A stretch of DNA of 53,459 bases from a virus. The notes under the pieces were generated by a model. It was given only the letters and a program-made list of their open reading frames with translations, was not told where the DNA came from and made no database searches. Position numbers and translations under genes: made by a program. The DNA lies in the IMG/VR virus record IMGVR_UViG_3300017987_000115, positions 1 through 53,459 of that record; one strand, given 5' to 3'. Below are positions 15,333 through 23,445 of the stretch, one piece after another (within the stretch, counting starts at the first letter, position 1; each line of letters opens with the position of its first letter).

Positions 15333-16261
15333 TGTCCTTTACAATTGATGGTCAAAGAAAAGACGTCATAGCCAAAGATGACTCTGACTATGTAGCGAAT
15401 ACTGCCGAGCGCCACGTTCAGGATACCGATAACAAGTTGGATGATGGCGGAGCCAACGAAGTTACTGCAGCAAATGCAAAAGACGCGGTTGATAAGAAGC
15501 ATACTCAAGGTACCGACCTTGGGTTGGATACTGGTGGATCAAACCCAATCACAGCAGCTACTGCAAAAACGCACGTTGATACTGTAGCAGGAAATCCACA
15601 TGCGGTAACCAAGGCCGAGGTTTCTCTGGCCAATGTGACAGATGATGCCCAGCTTAAAAGAGCCGCAGGGGACATTGGAACTTTCACTGAAAAGACTGCA
15701 CCGGTTGGAGACGATGAATTACTCCTTGAGGATAGTGCAGATTCAGACAATAAGAAGTCGGTGAAGCTAAAGAACATGCACGAGAAAACGTTGACGTTCT
15801 TTCCTGAATATCCTGGATCGGTCCAGTACGCGTATGGTGGTGGAAATTCTGACGTGGACATCAGTTCGGACCATGACTGGACAAATAGATTTAACTACGT
15901 CTCAGGCACGACGGAAGTTGCCACACCTACGCAAAAGCGTGCTCTTGTGTTCCAGTTCACTCTTCCGGAATGGTTCGAAGATGTTGACACGTCAGAAGCG
16001 GTTTCCTTCTATTACAAAGATGACGGTGGAGGGGTAGGTAATACAGGCTCCCGAATTGTCGTAAAAGACGCAAGTGGAAATACGTTTACAAGTGGTCTCA
16101 AGACTGCGGCAGGATGGACAAAGTATTCAATCTTAAAGTCTGATCTGACGACGGCAAGTTTGTCATTCAGTGCAGGCGATAAGATTACTATTGCTGTCGT
16201 TCTTGAGTGCGATCAGAGCGAGACCGCCGACGTTCGTGAAGTCGTCGTGAAGTTTGCATAG
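15332..16261 (+). CDS. Fibre-type virion protein, 309 aa
   Basis: Residues 20-130 contain repeats typical of phage fibre shafts, including NPHAVTKAEVSLANVTDDAQ, a variant of the GNPH.VTK..VGL.NV.N motif of tail fibres. The C-terminal half is a beta-sandwich-like domain (FVSGTTEVATPTQKRALVFQF, GDKITIAVVLECDQ). It is probably part of a host-recognition or capsid fibre; its position right after the capsid genes favours a head-attached fibre. Confidence 0.7.
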   Translation: MSFTIDGQRKDVIAKDDSDYVANTAERHVQDTDNKLDDGGANEVTAANAKDAVDKKHTQGTDLGLDTGGSNPITAATAKTHVDTVAGNPHAVTKAEVSLANVTDDAQLKRAAGDIGTFTEKTAPVGDDELLLEDSADSDNKKSVKLKNMHEKTLTFFPEYPGSVQYAYGGGNSDVDISSDHDWTNRFNYVSGTTEVATPTQKRALVFQFTLPEWFEDVDTSEAVSFYYKDDGGGVGNTGSRIVVKDASGNTFTSGLKTAAGWTKYSILKSDLTTASLSFSAGDKITIAVVLECDQSETADVREVVVKFA

Positions 16262-16269
16262 GTGCAGCC

Positions 16270-17853
16270 ATGGCTGATAAATACGTTGATAATGTACTTG
16301 GTAATGATTCACCTAATACAGGCGGGTCAAGCGATCCGTACAAGACCATCGGGAAGGCCCTTTCCTCTGGTGGAGGTCTGACAGCAGGGGATACGTGTTA
16401 CATCAAGGACAACAGCCCGACGAACCCTTACCTGCTCGTAACAGACGAGAGCAGTGAAATCGAGGTACAGGTCAGCGGCACTTCTGGAAACCGCATAACG
16501 ATCAGGCCGTGGGATGACGGGGACACGATCGTCATCGACACGGAGGACCCCGACAACACGAAAGTATTCGACCTGAACGGCAACGACTATCTTGATTTTT
16601 ACGACATCGAGATCGACGGAAGCAGTCAGTCGGTGAATCAGATTGAAATGTGTTTTGACGTGAACGAGTGCAGTTATATCGGAATATACCGGTGCAACAT
16701 GCACGACATCGACCTAAGTAGTGAAGCCATAGGTCTGAACAATACAGGACAGACGCCACCGGCAAACAACATCGACGTCAATGACTGCGCATTTGCAGAC
16801 ATCGCAGACAGCGTGTCGTCATCGTCAGAGTGCATCGCCATAGGCGGGTGCGACGTCAACAACGTGAACATCAAGCGGTGTACATTTTCCGGGACCGTCG
16901 ACGAAGGAATCAAAACACAGTGGCAAGATGAAAACTCTGACATCAACACGATACTCATTGAGGCATGCACGTTTGACAGCACGGTTTCCGGAATCGACGT
17001 TGCCGTCAAACAAGCTCGTGACGTGATTGTACGTGAATGCTATTTTTCATCGTCCACAGACGAGGCAATCCAGCTAAACGGATCGGTGAATGTGACAATA
17101 GAGGACTGTGCATTTTTTGCCACGAAGTCTACGTCGATCAATTTCTTAGGCGCGACATTCGGTGCCAAGACGTTCAGGAATAGCAACGTTATCATTCAGA
17201 GAAACAAGTTCAAGAAAATCAATTTATCAGGATTGTCATGGCAACGTGCAATCTACATACGATGGGTCGACGACTCAGAGGGACCGATCAAAATCCTGAA
17301 CAATACGTTCCACGACGTCGTGAAAATAACTAGTGGTGGTGACGCCATTAATCTTAGACTCGAATTTGACGGGACTGTGATGTCGCAATGCGACGGAGAC
17401 GTTGTGGTCGATATTTACAACAACATTTTCACCGACTGCGACGGATATGCAATAGCGCATCAGGCCAGCGGTGACCCGACAAGTTATGGTGACAGCGTTA
17501 CTGTCAACAACGGGAACAACTGCTATAACAACAACACCGATGGAGACAGAGAAGGTTCTGTGCCGACTGGCTGGACATGGGCCAACAACGGAACGGAACC
17601 CGGTGAGGTTTCAGCGGACCCGAAGTTTATTGACGACGCAAGTGACGATGTTCGCAACCTGAGACTTCGTCACAGTTCGCCTTGCATTCGTGCAGGTGAC
17701 TTCACAAAGCTCGCTTCACGCCATGGCGGTCAAGCTGACATTGGTGGATGGGAGTACGGAGCTCCTATTGGTAAACGTCTTCAGCGTGGCAAGTATTACA
17801 GCGGTCCAACAAACGTCTCAGAGCTATTTGAGCTTGTGAGGATGGAGATTTAA
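16270..17853 (+). CDS. Right-handed beta-helix protein (tailspike/fibre-like), 527 aa
   Basis: It begins with the usual YVDNVLGNDSPNTGGSSDPYKTI entry motif of pectate-lyase-like proteins (shown here in parts: KYVDNVLGND, DPYKTIGKAL). Many NN/IxI rungs follow (NVNIKRCTFSG, VNVTIEDCAFF, VIIQRNKFKKI) that build a parallel beta-helix. Such proteins act as depolymerases or receptor-binding spikes. No catalytic residues can be assigned by eye. Codons here are more GC-rich than in adjacent genes, as is common for exchangeable receptor modules. Confidence 0.8.
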   Translation: MADKYVDNVLGNDSPNTGGSSDPYKTIGKALSSGGGLTAGDTCYIKDNSPTNPYLLVTDESSEIEVQVSGTSGNRITIRPWDDGDTIVIDTEDPDNTKVFDLNGNDYLDFYDIEIDGSSQSVNQIEMCFDVNECSYIGIYRCNMHDIDLSSEAIGLNNTGQTPPANNIDVNDCAFADIADSVSSSSECIAIGGCDVNNVNIKRCTFSGTVDEGIKTQWQDENSDINTILIEACTFDSTVSGIDVAVKQARDVIVRECYFSSSTDEAIQLNGSVNVTIEDCAFFATKSTSINFLGATFGAKTFRNSNVIIQRNKFKKINLSGLSWQRAIYIRWVDDSEGPIKILNNTFHDVVKITSGGDAINLRLEFDGTVMSQCDGDVVVDIYNNIFTDCDGYAIAHQASGDPTSYGDSVTVNNGNNCYNNNTDGDREGSVPTGWTWANNGTEPGEVSADPKFIDDASDDVRNLRLRHSSPCIRAGDFTKLASRHGGQADIGGWEYGAPIGKRLQRGKYYSGPTNVSELFELVRMEI

Positions 17854-17854
17854 A

Positions 17855-18892
17855 ATGAGTTGGAAAGTTCCTTCAACCACGTACCCGACTTGGTGGCGTA
17901 CACATACCAATGACAAGGTTGCAAAAAATAAATTAAATGGTACGTACCATAACAATTTTGAAGAACTGATCGACCAAAATTGGTGGTTGCATGCAAAGAT
18001 TTCTTCTTCTCTTTCAGTTGGATCTACGATAGATTTAAATGACGCTACAGGTGGGTTTGTACCTATAACCGGAAATAGTACAGCTGTGACTAGCTTTGGT
18101 TCAAATGCTCCCACTGGAATTAAGTTCAAATTGAACTTTACAGGAACAGGTAACAGGCTAACTTACAATGCAACGTCTATGATTATACCTGGAGATGCAA
18201 ATCTTTATATTGATCAGGGAGACGTAATAACTGTTATTCACAGTGGTAGTGGAAATTGGGAAGTAATAGGTGTAATGAGAGCCGACGGAATGCCACTTGG
18301 TCGTAGAGGTGTTGCAAACGGTTCTGCAGATGACGGTGTTTGGGAAATTGATACTGACCAGTCTCTGTCAACTGCAAATGATCGACTTATCCATGCCAAG
18401 AATAACGGATCGTCTAGATGGGCGATTGAGTATCAAGGGTATGAGTACGTTTCGAACGCAGGAAACGGTGGAGTGGGTATTTTAGAACGTGTACTTCGCA
18501 ACTACGCAAGGTCAGAACGTATATCAACTTACGACTTCTACAGTGGCGTTGACATTACCATTGATGGATATTGGCATGACATTGATAGTGGTTCACCAGG
18601 TGACGAAAGGTTAGATTGTAGTTCGTTTATTCCAACTGGAACAAAAACTGTTACTTTGCATGTTCAATGGCGATCTACTGTTGCTGGCCAGTATATTCAA
18701 ATAACCGGAGAAGAAAACCCGTCTTCTAATACGACGTACAATACTTTACAGGCAACCAACCCAGAAGCTAATATGTACGGGTTTGCAATTGGCACTATTA
18801 CTTTGCCCGACGATGACAGTCGTAAGTTGTCGTATTTTGCCAATGCCCAAGGAAATAACGCTAGAATTACAGCATTGAAGTGGGGTTTATAA
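17855..18892 (+). CDS. Putative receptor-binding/fibre protein, 345 aa
   Basis: It starts 1 nt after the beta-helix gene. The N-terminus has a short helical adaptor (KVAKNKLNGTYHNNFEELI), and the middle resembles a fibre strand region (ITVIHSGSGNWEVIGVMR, a motif common in fibre shafts that close on a W.V fold). The C-terminus is Thr/Ser/Gly-rich and beta. Together with 15332 and 16270 it forms a three-gene adhesin block. Confidence 0.65.
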   Translation: MSWKVPSTTYPTWWRTHTNDKVAKNKLNGTYHNNFEELIDQNWWLHAKISSSLSVGSTIDLNDATGGFVPITGNSTAVTSFGSNAPTGIKFKLNFTGTGNRLTYNATSMIIPGDANLYIDQGDVITVIHSGSGNWEVIGVMRADGMPLGRRGVANGSADDGVWEIDTDQSLSTANDRLIHAKNNGSSRWAIEYQGYEYVSNAGNGGVGILERVLRNYARSERISTYDFYSGVDITIDGYWHDIDSGSPGDERLDCSSFIPTGTKTVTLHVQWRSTVAGQYIQITGEENPSSNTTYNTLQATNPEANMYGFAIGTITLPDDDSRKLSYFANAQGNNARITALKWGL

Positions 18893-18893
18893 A

Positions 18894-19310
18894 ATGGAAA
18901 TTAGCAAGACAAGTCTTAAAAACGTCGACGATGTTATTGGAGCGGAACTCATTGCCAGAAATGACATGCGTCTTGCAATGTTAATCGTCAATAAGGCGTT
19001 GAACTCGTACGTTTCGCCAGGTGAAATTAAAGACTACGAATTGGAAGAGGTTCTACCAGAGGACGTTATAAGCGGCAACAAAGAAGTTTCTAATATTGTA
19101 AAGGCGTGTCTCGATAAGATCAAAGCTGAAAACGCTTACAATGCAATCGTTGAAGCAATAAACGAAACAGTAAGAACTGCTCAAGCTGCTCAGAAGAGCG
19201 CAAAAATTGACTCTTTGTATGCCAGAGATTTGGCTGTTTGGAAGATCAAAAGACTTTTATATAAAAACGGCGACCAGCTTCCAGCTGATATTCCAAATCC
19301 AGAAGATTAG
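18894..19310 (+). CDS. Helical hypothetical protein, 138 aa
   Basis: It starts 1 nt after gene 17855. Mostly helical with Lys/Glu/Ala-rich segments (IVKACLDKIKAENAYNAIVEAI). It may be a chaperone or assembly factor for the preceding fibres given its position, but no motif proves this. Confidence 0.6.
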   Translation: MEISKTSLKNVDDVIGAELIARNDMRLAMLIVNKALNSYVSPGEIKDYELEEVLPEDVISGNKEVSNIVKACLDKIKAENAYNAIVEAINETVRTAQAAQKSAKIDSLYARDLAVWKIKRLLYKNGDQLPADIPNPED

Positions 19311-19322
19311 GAAATGCTTACA

Positions 19323-19637
19323 ATGGAACCAGACGTTCAAAAAGCCTTTGATAGAACCTTTGATAAGATGGATAAAGGTTTCGAATCTTTGAATGGAAAG
19401 CATGATGAGCAAAGAGAAGAAATACATGCGCTCAACCTTACCGTTCAAAACGTTGCTCAAGCACAACCTGTATGTCGTTTGGAAATGGAACCACGTGTTG
19501 GAGCACTTGAAGAAATTAACAAAATTAAAAAACAGAGAGCGTGGGAAGTCGTCAGACCGATTTTTATAAGACTTCTAGAGGCAGTGATCATAGGGGCTAT
19601 CGTTCTCGCTGGCATTAAATTCGGCAAGGTGATATAA
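19323..19637 (+). CDS. Coiled-coil protein with C-terminal membrane segment, 104 aa
   Basis: ATG 19323 is preferred over 19314 because AGGA at 19309-19312 is 10 nt away. The first 70 residues are a charged coiled coil (KMDKGFESLNGKHDEQREEI), and residues about 78-100 form one hydrophobic helix (LLEAVIIGAIVLAGIKF). This coiled coil plus C-terminal helix plan resembles XhlA-type haemolysin/holin accessory proteins. It is far from the lysis genes, so a virion or membrane-tethering role is also possible. Confidence 0.65.
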   Translation: MEPDVQKAFDRTFDKMDKGFESLNGKHDEQREEIHALNLTVQNVAQAQPVCRLEMEPRVGALEEINKIKKQRAWEVVRPIFIRLLEAVIIGAIVLAGIKFGKVI

Positions 19638-19638
19638 A

Positions 19639-20157
19639 ATGGCTTACTCAACTTGGGAAGAAGCTGAAAAAGTTTCTCCACAGACGTCAGACTTGATTAA
19701 AACTGGAGACGGTAAAGAAATAGATACCGTCAAAGTTCTTGAGATTGTTGATATTATGATCAACGCAGAGCTCAATGAGTTGTTTATTGTACCGTTTGCT
19801 TCTCCGTATCCAAGTCTGATTATCACCATTGCTGAAATGCTCTACGTTGGTTTTGCTTTCAATGTACGTTATACAGAAGACGATCCAAATCAATTAGAAG
19901 ATAATTGGATGTGGTTGACTGGTTGGAATCTTCTCCAGAGAATTCGAAGTGGAAGTTTAATACTTACAGAGTCCAACATTGTAAAGGTTACTTCCGATAC
20001 ATACGCAAAGAAAAAGATTCTTTCCAATACTGTTGACGATTATCCGGTATTCAATCTTGGAGACGAAACATGTTGGAGAGAAGTAACACTGAACATGTAC
20101 AGAGAGCGTATATACTACGAACCAATTAGAGACGATCCTGTAAGAGACGGAAACTAG
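19639..20157 (+). CDS. Head completion protein, DUF1320 (Mu gp36-like), 172 aa
   Basis: The pattern AYSTWEEA..., then a helix of the type INAELNELFIVPFASPYPSLI followed by a long helical core, matches DUF1320/Mu gp36 proteins, which sit at the head-tail connector. The neighbouring gene is gpG-like, the same order as in Mu-type clusters. It ends just before the next start. Confidence 0.75.
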   Translation: MAYSTWEEAEKVSPQTSDLIKTGDGKEIDTVKVLEIVDIMINAELNELFIVPFASPYPSLIITIAEMLYVGFAFNVRYTEDDPNQLEDNWMWLTGWNLLQRIRSGSLILTESNIVKVTSDTYAKKKILSNTVDDYPVFNLGDETCWREVTLNMYRERIYYEPIRDDPVRDGN

Positions 20158-20158
20158 A

Positions 20159-20752
20159 ATGCAAATAAATATTCAGTATGAGGGCGAGCAAGAGCTTAAT
20201 AGGGCCCTTAAAATTTATGCCAAGAGCTGGAGGAATTTAAGAGAGCCTATGGCTTTGATGGGCAATCATATGTTAAAGTCTATTCACAGAAACTTCAGGA
20301 ACCAGGGTATTCAAGAGTTGGGAATTATATGGCCAAGTCTTTCAGACTTTACACTAAGGAAAAGGAAAAAGTCAAGAAAGAAAGGTGGGAGTAAAAGTCC
20401 AAAGTTTGGTAACAAAATGTTGATGGTTACAGGAAAACTGTTCAACTCAATCAAAATAATAATTAGAAAGTCTGGTCTATTAATTGTTTCGATGGTAGGG
20501 TACGGTCAGATCCACCAGTTTGGAGCTACGATACCTGAGCATGAAGAGACCGTGAGAGTTCCAGCTTCAAGACGTAGAAAAAAGAATGGAAAGTATTCGA
20601 GGGTTAGAGCTCATACAAAAACTGTGACTGTACCAACTACTGATATTCCTGCAAGACCTTTTGTGGCTGTAAAACCAAGTGACTTTGTTACCCTTGTAAG
20701 GATATTAAATAAGTGGGCTAATAAAATGGCAAGACGGGCAGGGTGGAGATAA
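20159..20752 (+). CDS. Virion morphogenesis protein (Mu gpG / tail completion S-like), 197 aa
   Basis: The diagnostic pattern of this family is clear: HMLKSIHRNFRNQG, a W.SLS..T..K stretch, MLMVTGKLFNSI, then IHQFGATI and a C-terminal IPARPFVAV. These proteins finish the head-tail joint. The Lys/Arg-rich loop (KRKKSRKKGG) and a basic insert near residue 140 are extra. It overlaps the next gene by TAATG. Confidence 0.85.
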   Translation: MQINIQYEGEQELNRALKIYAKSWRNLREPMALMGNHMLKSIHRNFRNQGIQELGIIWPSLSDFTLRKRKKSRKKGGSKSPKFGNKMLMVTGKLFNSIKIIIRKSGLLIVSMVGYGQIHQFGATIPEHEETVRVPASRRRKKNGKYSRVRAHTKTVTVPTTDIPARPFVAVKPSDFVTLVRILNKWANKMARRAGWR

Positions 20753-21477
20753 TGACAGACGTTGCCTCTATTTCGGTTGCTCCAAACATTGACAACGCCT
20801 CTGTAGATATAACTCTGGCGGCTCTTCCGTCTGGAGCTACTTCTGTTGAGGTTTATAAAAAGACCGATACAGGATACGACAGTTTGGTTCATACATTTAC
20901 TGGAGCTGGATCTTACAACGACGACAATGGCGGAAGTGGATACGGTATATACTCTATCGTACGTTACGTAGCGGTTTCGATTGGAACTCCTAACGCTCCA
21001 CCTTCCAGAGACGTGTTTGCTCAAGTTGGAACGTCTACAATTTATACAATGGCCGCGCATTTGCAAGCTGTAAAAGACTTGATTGATAACGACGTAGAAA
21101 TTGTTAATTTTCATACAGAGGTTGACCAAGATCTTCCACCAAATCCTCACAGACGTTCTATATACGTTGTTCCTGGACTGGAGATACCTGATATAAGATA
21201 TGCAACAGGGTTGATGGAAAATCAATTGCCTGTATTTTGCTACGTCTGTATTCAGTCTCCGTCTAGAGTCACAGGAAAGGCAATGCTAAAGACAATTTGT
21301 GACCGTTTGAAAAAGATATTTGACTTAAATTATCGCTGGGACGAAAAGTGTTACGACTCTAACGTTAACAGCGTCGATTATAATATAAAGGCAGAAGGCT
21401 CGCAACCTAACTTCAGAATTGCGCAAGTGTCGATGACGTCATTCGCAAAGAATGTTAAGTACTTGCCGGTGCCTTAG
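20752..21477 (+). CDS. Ig/FN3-like domain fused to tail terminator-like protein, 241 aa
   Basis: ATG 20752 overlaps the preceding TAA; an upstream GTG (20743) is less likely. Residues 1-85 form a fibronectin/Ig-like beta domain (VDITLAALPSGATSVEVYKK, SYNDDNGGSGYGIYSI). The rest fits a tail terminator or gp37-type protein (MAAHLQAVKDLI ... RSIYVVPGLEI). This call is by position between gpG-like and tail-tube genes. The fused surface-exposed Ig-like domain is unusual for a terminator. Confidence 0.6.
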   Translation: MTDVASISVAPNIDNASVDITLAALPSGATSVEVYKKTDTGYDSLVHTFTGAGSYNDDNGGSGYGIYSIVRYVAVSIGTPNAPPSRDVFAQVGTSTIYTMAAHLQAVKDLIDNDVEIVNFHTEVDQDLPPNPHRRSIYVVPGLEIPDIRYATGLMENQLPVFCYVCIQSPSRVTGKAMLKTICDRLKKIFDLNYRWDEKCYDSNVNSVDYNIKAEGSQPNFRIAQVSMTSFAKNVKYLPVP

Positions 21478-21487
21478 GAGGTTTGAA

Positions 21488-21688
21488 ATGAAGTACAAGT
21501 ACATTGGTGAAAAACTTCCAGTACCGGTTGTACAGGGAGTAAAGATGAGACATCTTGGAGAGATGGTGTACGAAACAGAAACAGTCAATCTCGATCCCAG
21601 GTTGTTTCAACCTCTTGACGTTTCCAGTAAAAAGGAAAGCAGTTCGAAAAAGTCGAAGAAAAAAGAATCCGAAGAGGAGGATAACTAA
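21488..21688 (+). CDS. Small protein with Lys/Glu tail, 66 aa
   Basis: TTAGGAGG, an almost perfect ribosome binding site, lies 7 nt before ATG 21488. The N-terminal 45 residues form a small beta domain (VPVVQGVKMRHLGEMVYETE). The tail KKESSSKKSKKKESEEE resembles that of the gene at 14481. It lies directly before the tail tube gene. Function unknown. Confidence 0.65.
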   Translation: MKYKYIGEKLPVPVVQGVKMRHLGEMVYETETVNLDPRLFQPLDVSSKKESSSKKSKKKESEEEDN

Positions 21689-21690
21689 CT

Positions 21691-22647
21691 ATGTCTTCGA
21701 GATGGGAAGGTTTTATTGGAGTCGGTCAGACCCTGTCAACCGACGTACTCACAGATGCTTATTATGTTGCTGTGGAGAACTGCGGCATGGAGCATACTGC
21801 AGAGATCGAAAGGTCTGACACAGCTCAAGGAGACCAAGAGTATCACCGTGAGACAAAGCTCATGGAAGATATTGCAGGTAATATTGAGCTTGCTGTTGAC
21901 CGTGAGAGTATTGGGTATTTCCTTAAATATCTGATAGGCGACGCTGGTTCTCCAACTGGCTCAGGACCGTACACCCATACGTTCAGCCTGCAAGATGCGA
22001 TGGAAGAGTTTTACGTTCGACGTAAAATGGGTACAGCGGAGGACAAAGTTTGGGGTAAGTGCAAAATCAATCAAGGAACATTTACAGCTGCGCAGGCTCA
22101 GAAGCTAATGGCTTCTTTTGACGTTGTTGGATATGGAGTTGTTGATGCTGGAACACATTCTGCTCCAAGCTTTACAGATATCACAGTCCAGCCATTCGTA
22201 TTCAAGCAGCTTGACTTTTATCTTGATGATCATAGTACATGGCCTCCAACAACTGAACAGGTTTCATTTGAAAGTTTTGAATGTGTTGTCAACAGAAATC
22301 TTGTCACTGATAAGAGGACCGCAAACAATTCGTACTTGCCGAGTGGACTTCCTGAAGGGAAGAGAGAAATTTCTGGAAGTTTTACTCTCGAGTATGAGAA
22401 TAGTGACCTCTACGACGATCTTCTCAATGAACAAGAGCTGATGATGTTTGCTCAGTTTACCGACGGTGCTAACTCTTTGACTCTCAAGTTCCCACGTGTT
22501 CGACTGACATCTCATGACCGTGGAGCCGAAGTTGGCGGAGGCAACGATCGTAATGTTGCAACTGTCGAATGGGACGCTTTGTACGATGCAACTGAAACTT
22601 ATTCGATGCAGGCAGTACTCACTAACCAGAAAAGCTCAGCCTATTAG
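21691..22647 (+). CDS. Major tail tube protein, 318 aa
   Basis: The first residues (SSRWEGFIGVGQTLST) and the pattern of paired beta-strands with HTHAEIERSDTAQGDQEY-like signatures (EHTAEIERSD) match siphovirus tail tube proteins. A long strand-rich middle and LPEGKREISGSFTLEYEN near residues 222-240 also fit. It sits before the tail chaperone and tape measure genes, the canonical order. Hexamers of this protein build the tube. Confidence 0.8.
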   Translation: MSSRWEGFIGVGQTLSTDVLTDAYYVAVENCGMEHTAEIERSDTAQGDQEYHRETKLMEDIAGNIELAVDRESIGYFLKYLIGDAGSPTGSGPYTHTFSLQDAMEEFYVRRKMGTAEDKVWGKCKINQGTFTAAQAQKLMASFDVVGYGVVDAGTHSAPSFTDITVQPFVFKQLDFYLDDHSTWPPTTEQVSFESFECVVNRNLVTDKRTANNSYLPSGLPEGKREISGSFTLEYENSDLYDDLLNEQELMMFAQFTDGANSLTLKFPRVRLTSHDRGAEVGGGNDRNVATVEWDALYDATETYSMQAVLTNQKSSAY

Positions 22648-22679
22648 TAATAGGTTGAAATAAAAAAGGAGAGTGTAAC

Positions 22680-23105
22680 ATGTCCGATGGATTGTTACTC
22701 CTGGCAAAGGACGGTCGGTACGACGACGCCGACCTGGTGCGGACTGACTTCCGTATCAAACGTGGCACGAGACGACGTGCTGAGGAAAATGACGACGACC
22801 CAGTTGTCATTACGATTTGGCTCAAACCTTTGAGCGGTGCCCAACTTCGAAAGATTTTTGATCGTTCATTGATTGAAGTGAAGAAGGGCAAAAAGACCAA
22901 GCACAAAATCAGTGCTGGAGCCTTTACAGTGGACCAAGTGGCTCTGACCATTGCAAAATGGGAAGGAGTTCTTGACCCTGAAAACGGAGAGCCTGCAAAA
23001 GTGAGTGAAGAAAACGTTGATCGTCTTCCTGGATGGATTATCAACAAGCTTCAGAAAAAAGCAAGTGAAATGAATGAGCTCTCGGAGGAAGACGAGGGAA
23101 ATTAG
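22680..23105 (+). CDS. Tail assembly chaperone (gpG-like), 141 aa
   Basis: AAAAAGGAGAG precedes ATG 22680. It is the small acidic/basic helical chaperone found between tube and tape measure in siphoviruses, and it ends NELSEEDEGN. Its last two sense codons lie in the slippery heptamer GGGAAAT at 23096-23102, so part of the translation should continue in the -1 frame (see 22680-23443). Confidence 0.8.
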   Translation: MSDGLLLLAKDGRYDDADLVRTDFRIKRGTRRRAEENDDDPVVITIWLKPLSGAQLRKIFDRSLIEVKKGKKTKHKISAGAFTVDQVALTIAKWEGVLDPENGEPAKVSEENVDRLPGWIINKLQKKASEMNELSEEDEGN

Positions 23106-23443
23106 CTAAAGCCACTAGACTTAGTTTGCAGTCAAAAGGTGGGTTGCAGACCTGTGTTGGATGTGACTCACCTCTTGACTGCTCTGAGTGCGCTCTCAAA
23201 GACGTAGATGAATGGTGCTTTGACGTATTACGTATTTTCAACAGATGCAGAAATTGGGAAAAGCTTCCATACCCCGGTGGGGTTCGACAACAACCGGAAT
23301 GGCTTATGAAGTGTTTCGACGTTATAGCGTTAGAGTACAGAAAATGGGAGACGGCTCAGTTACACAAGTCTGGTGGCTCCAGAGGTTCGAAGATCGGTAG
23401 TTCAAGGTCGAAAAGGTCTAAAAGGTTTAAGAAAAGGTTGTAA
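22680..23443 (+). CDS. Frameshifted tail assembly chaperone (gpGT-like), 254 aa
   Basis: Translation of the upstream chaperone to 23102 followed by a -1 slip continues from 23102 (LAKATRLSLQ) to the stop at 23443. The -1 frame is open from 23078, so it overlaps the 0 frame exactly at the heptamer GGGAAAT (0-frame GGA AAT, -1 frame GGG AAA), right before the 0-frame stop TAG. The 113-residue extension is Cys-rich at its start (CVGC...CSEC) and basic at its end (SKRSKRFKKRL). This is the arrangement of lambda G/GT; lambda uses GGGAAAG. No independent start with a ribosome binding site exists for the second frame. Confidence 0.85.
23096..23102 (+). other. Programmed -1 ribosomal frameshift site GGGAAAT
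   Basis: The heptamer fits X XXY YYZ with the correct phase: GGA AAT in the zero frame re-pairs as GGG AAA after slippage, immediately before TAG. It lies in the short overlap of the two tail chaperone frames, the expected position in siphoviruses. I did not identify a definite downstream stimulatory structure. Confidence 0.85.
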
Positions 23444-23445
23444 AT

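Noticed and set aside
23126-23443. Separate gene starting at TTG 23126
   Set aside because: No ribosome binding site. Phase and slippery site show it is the -1 frame extension of the tail chaperone.
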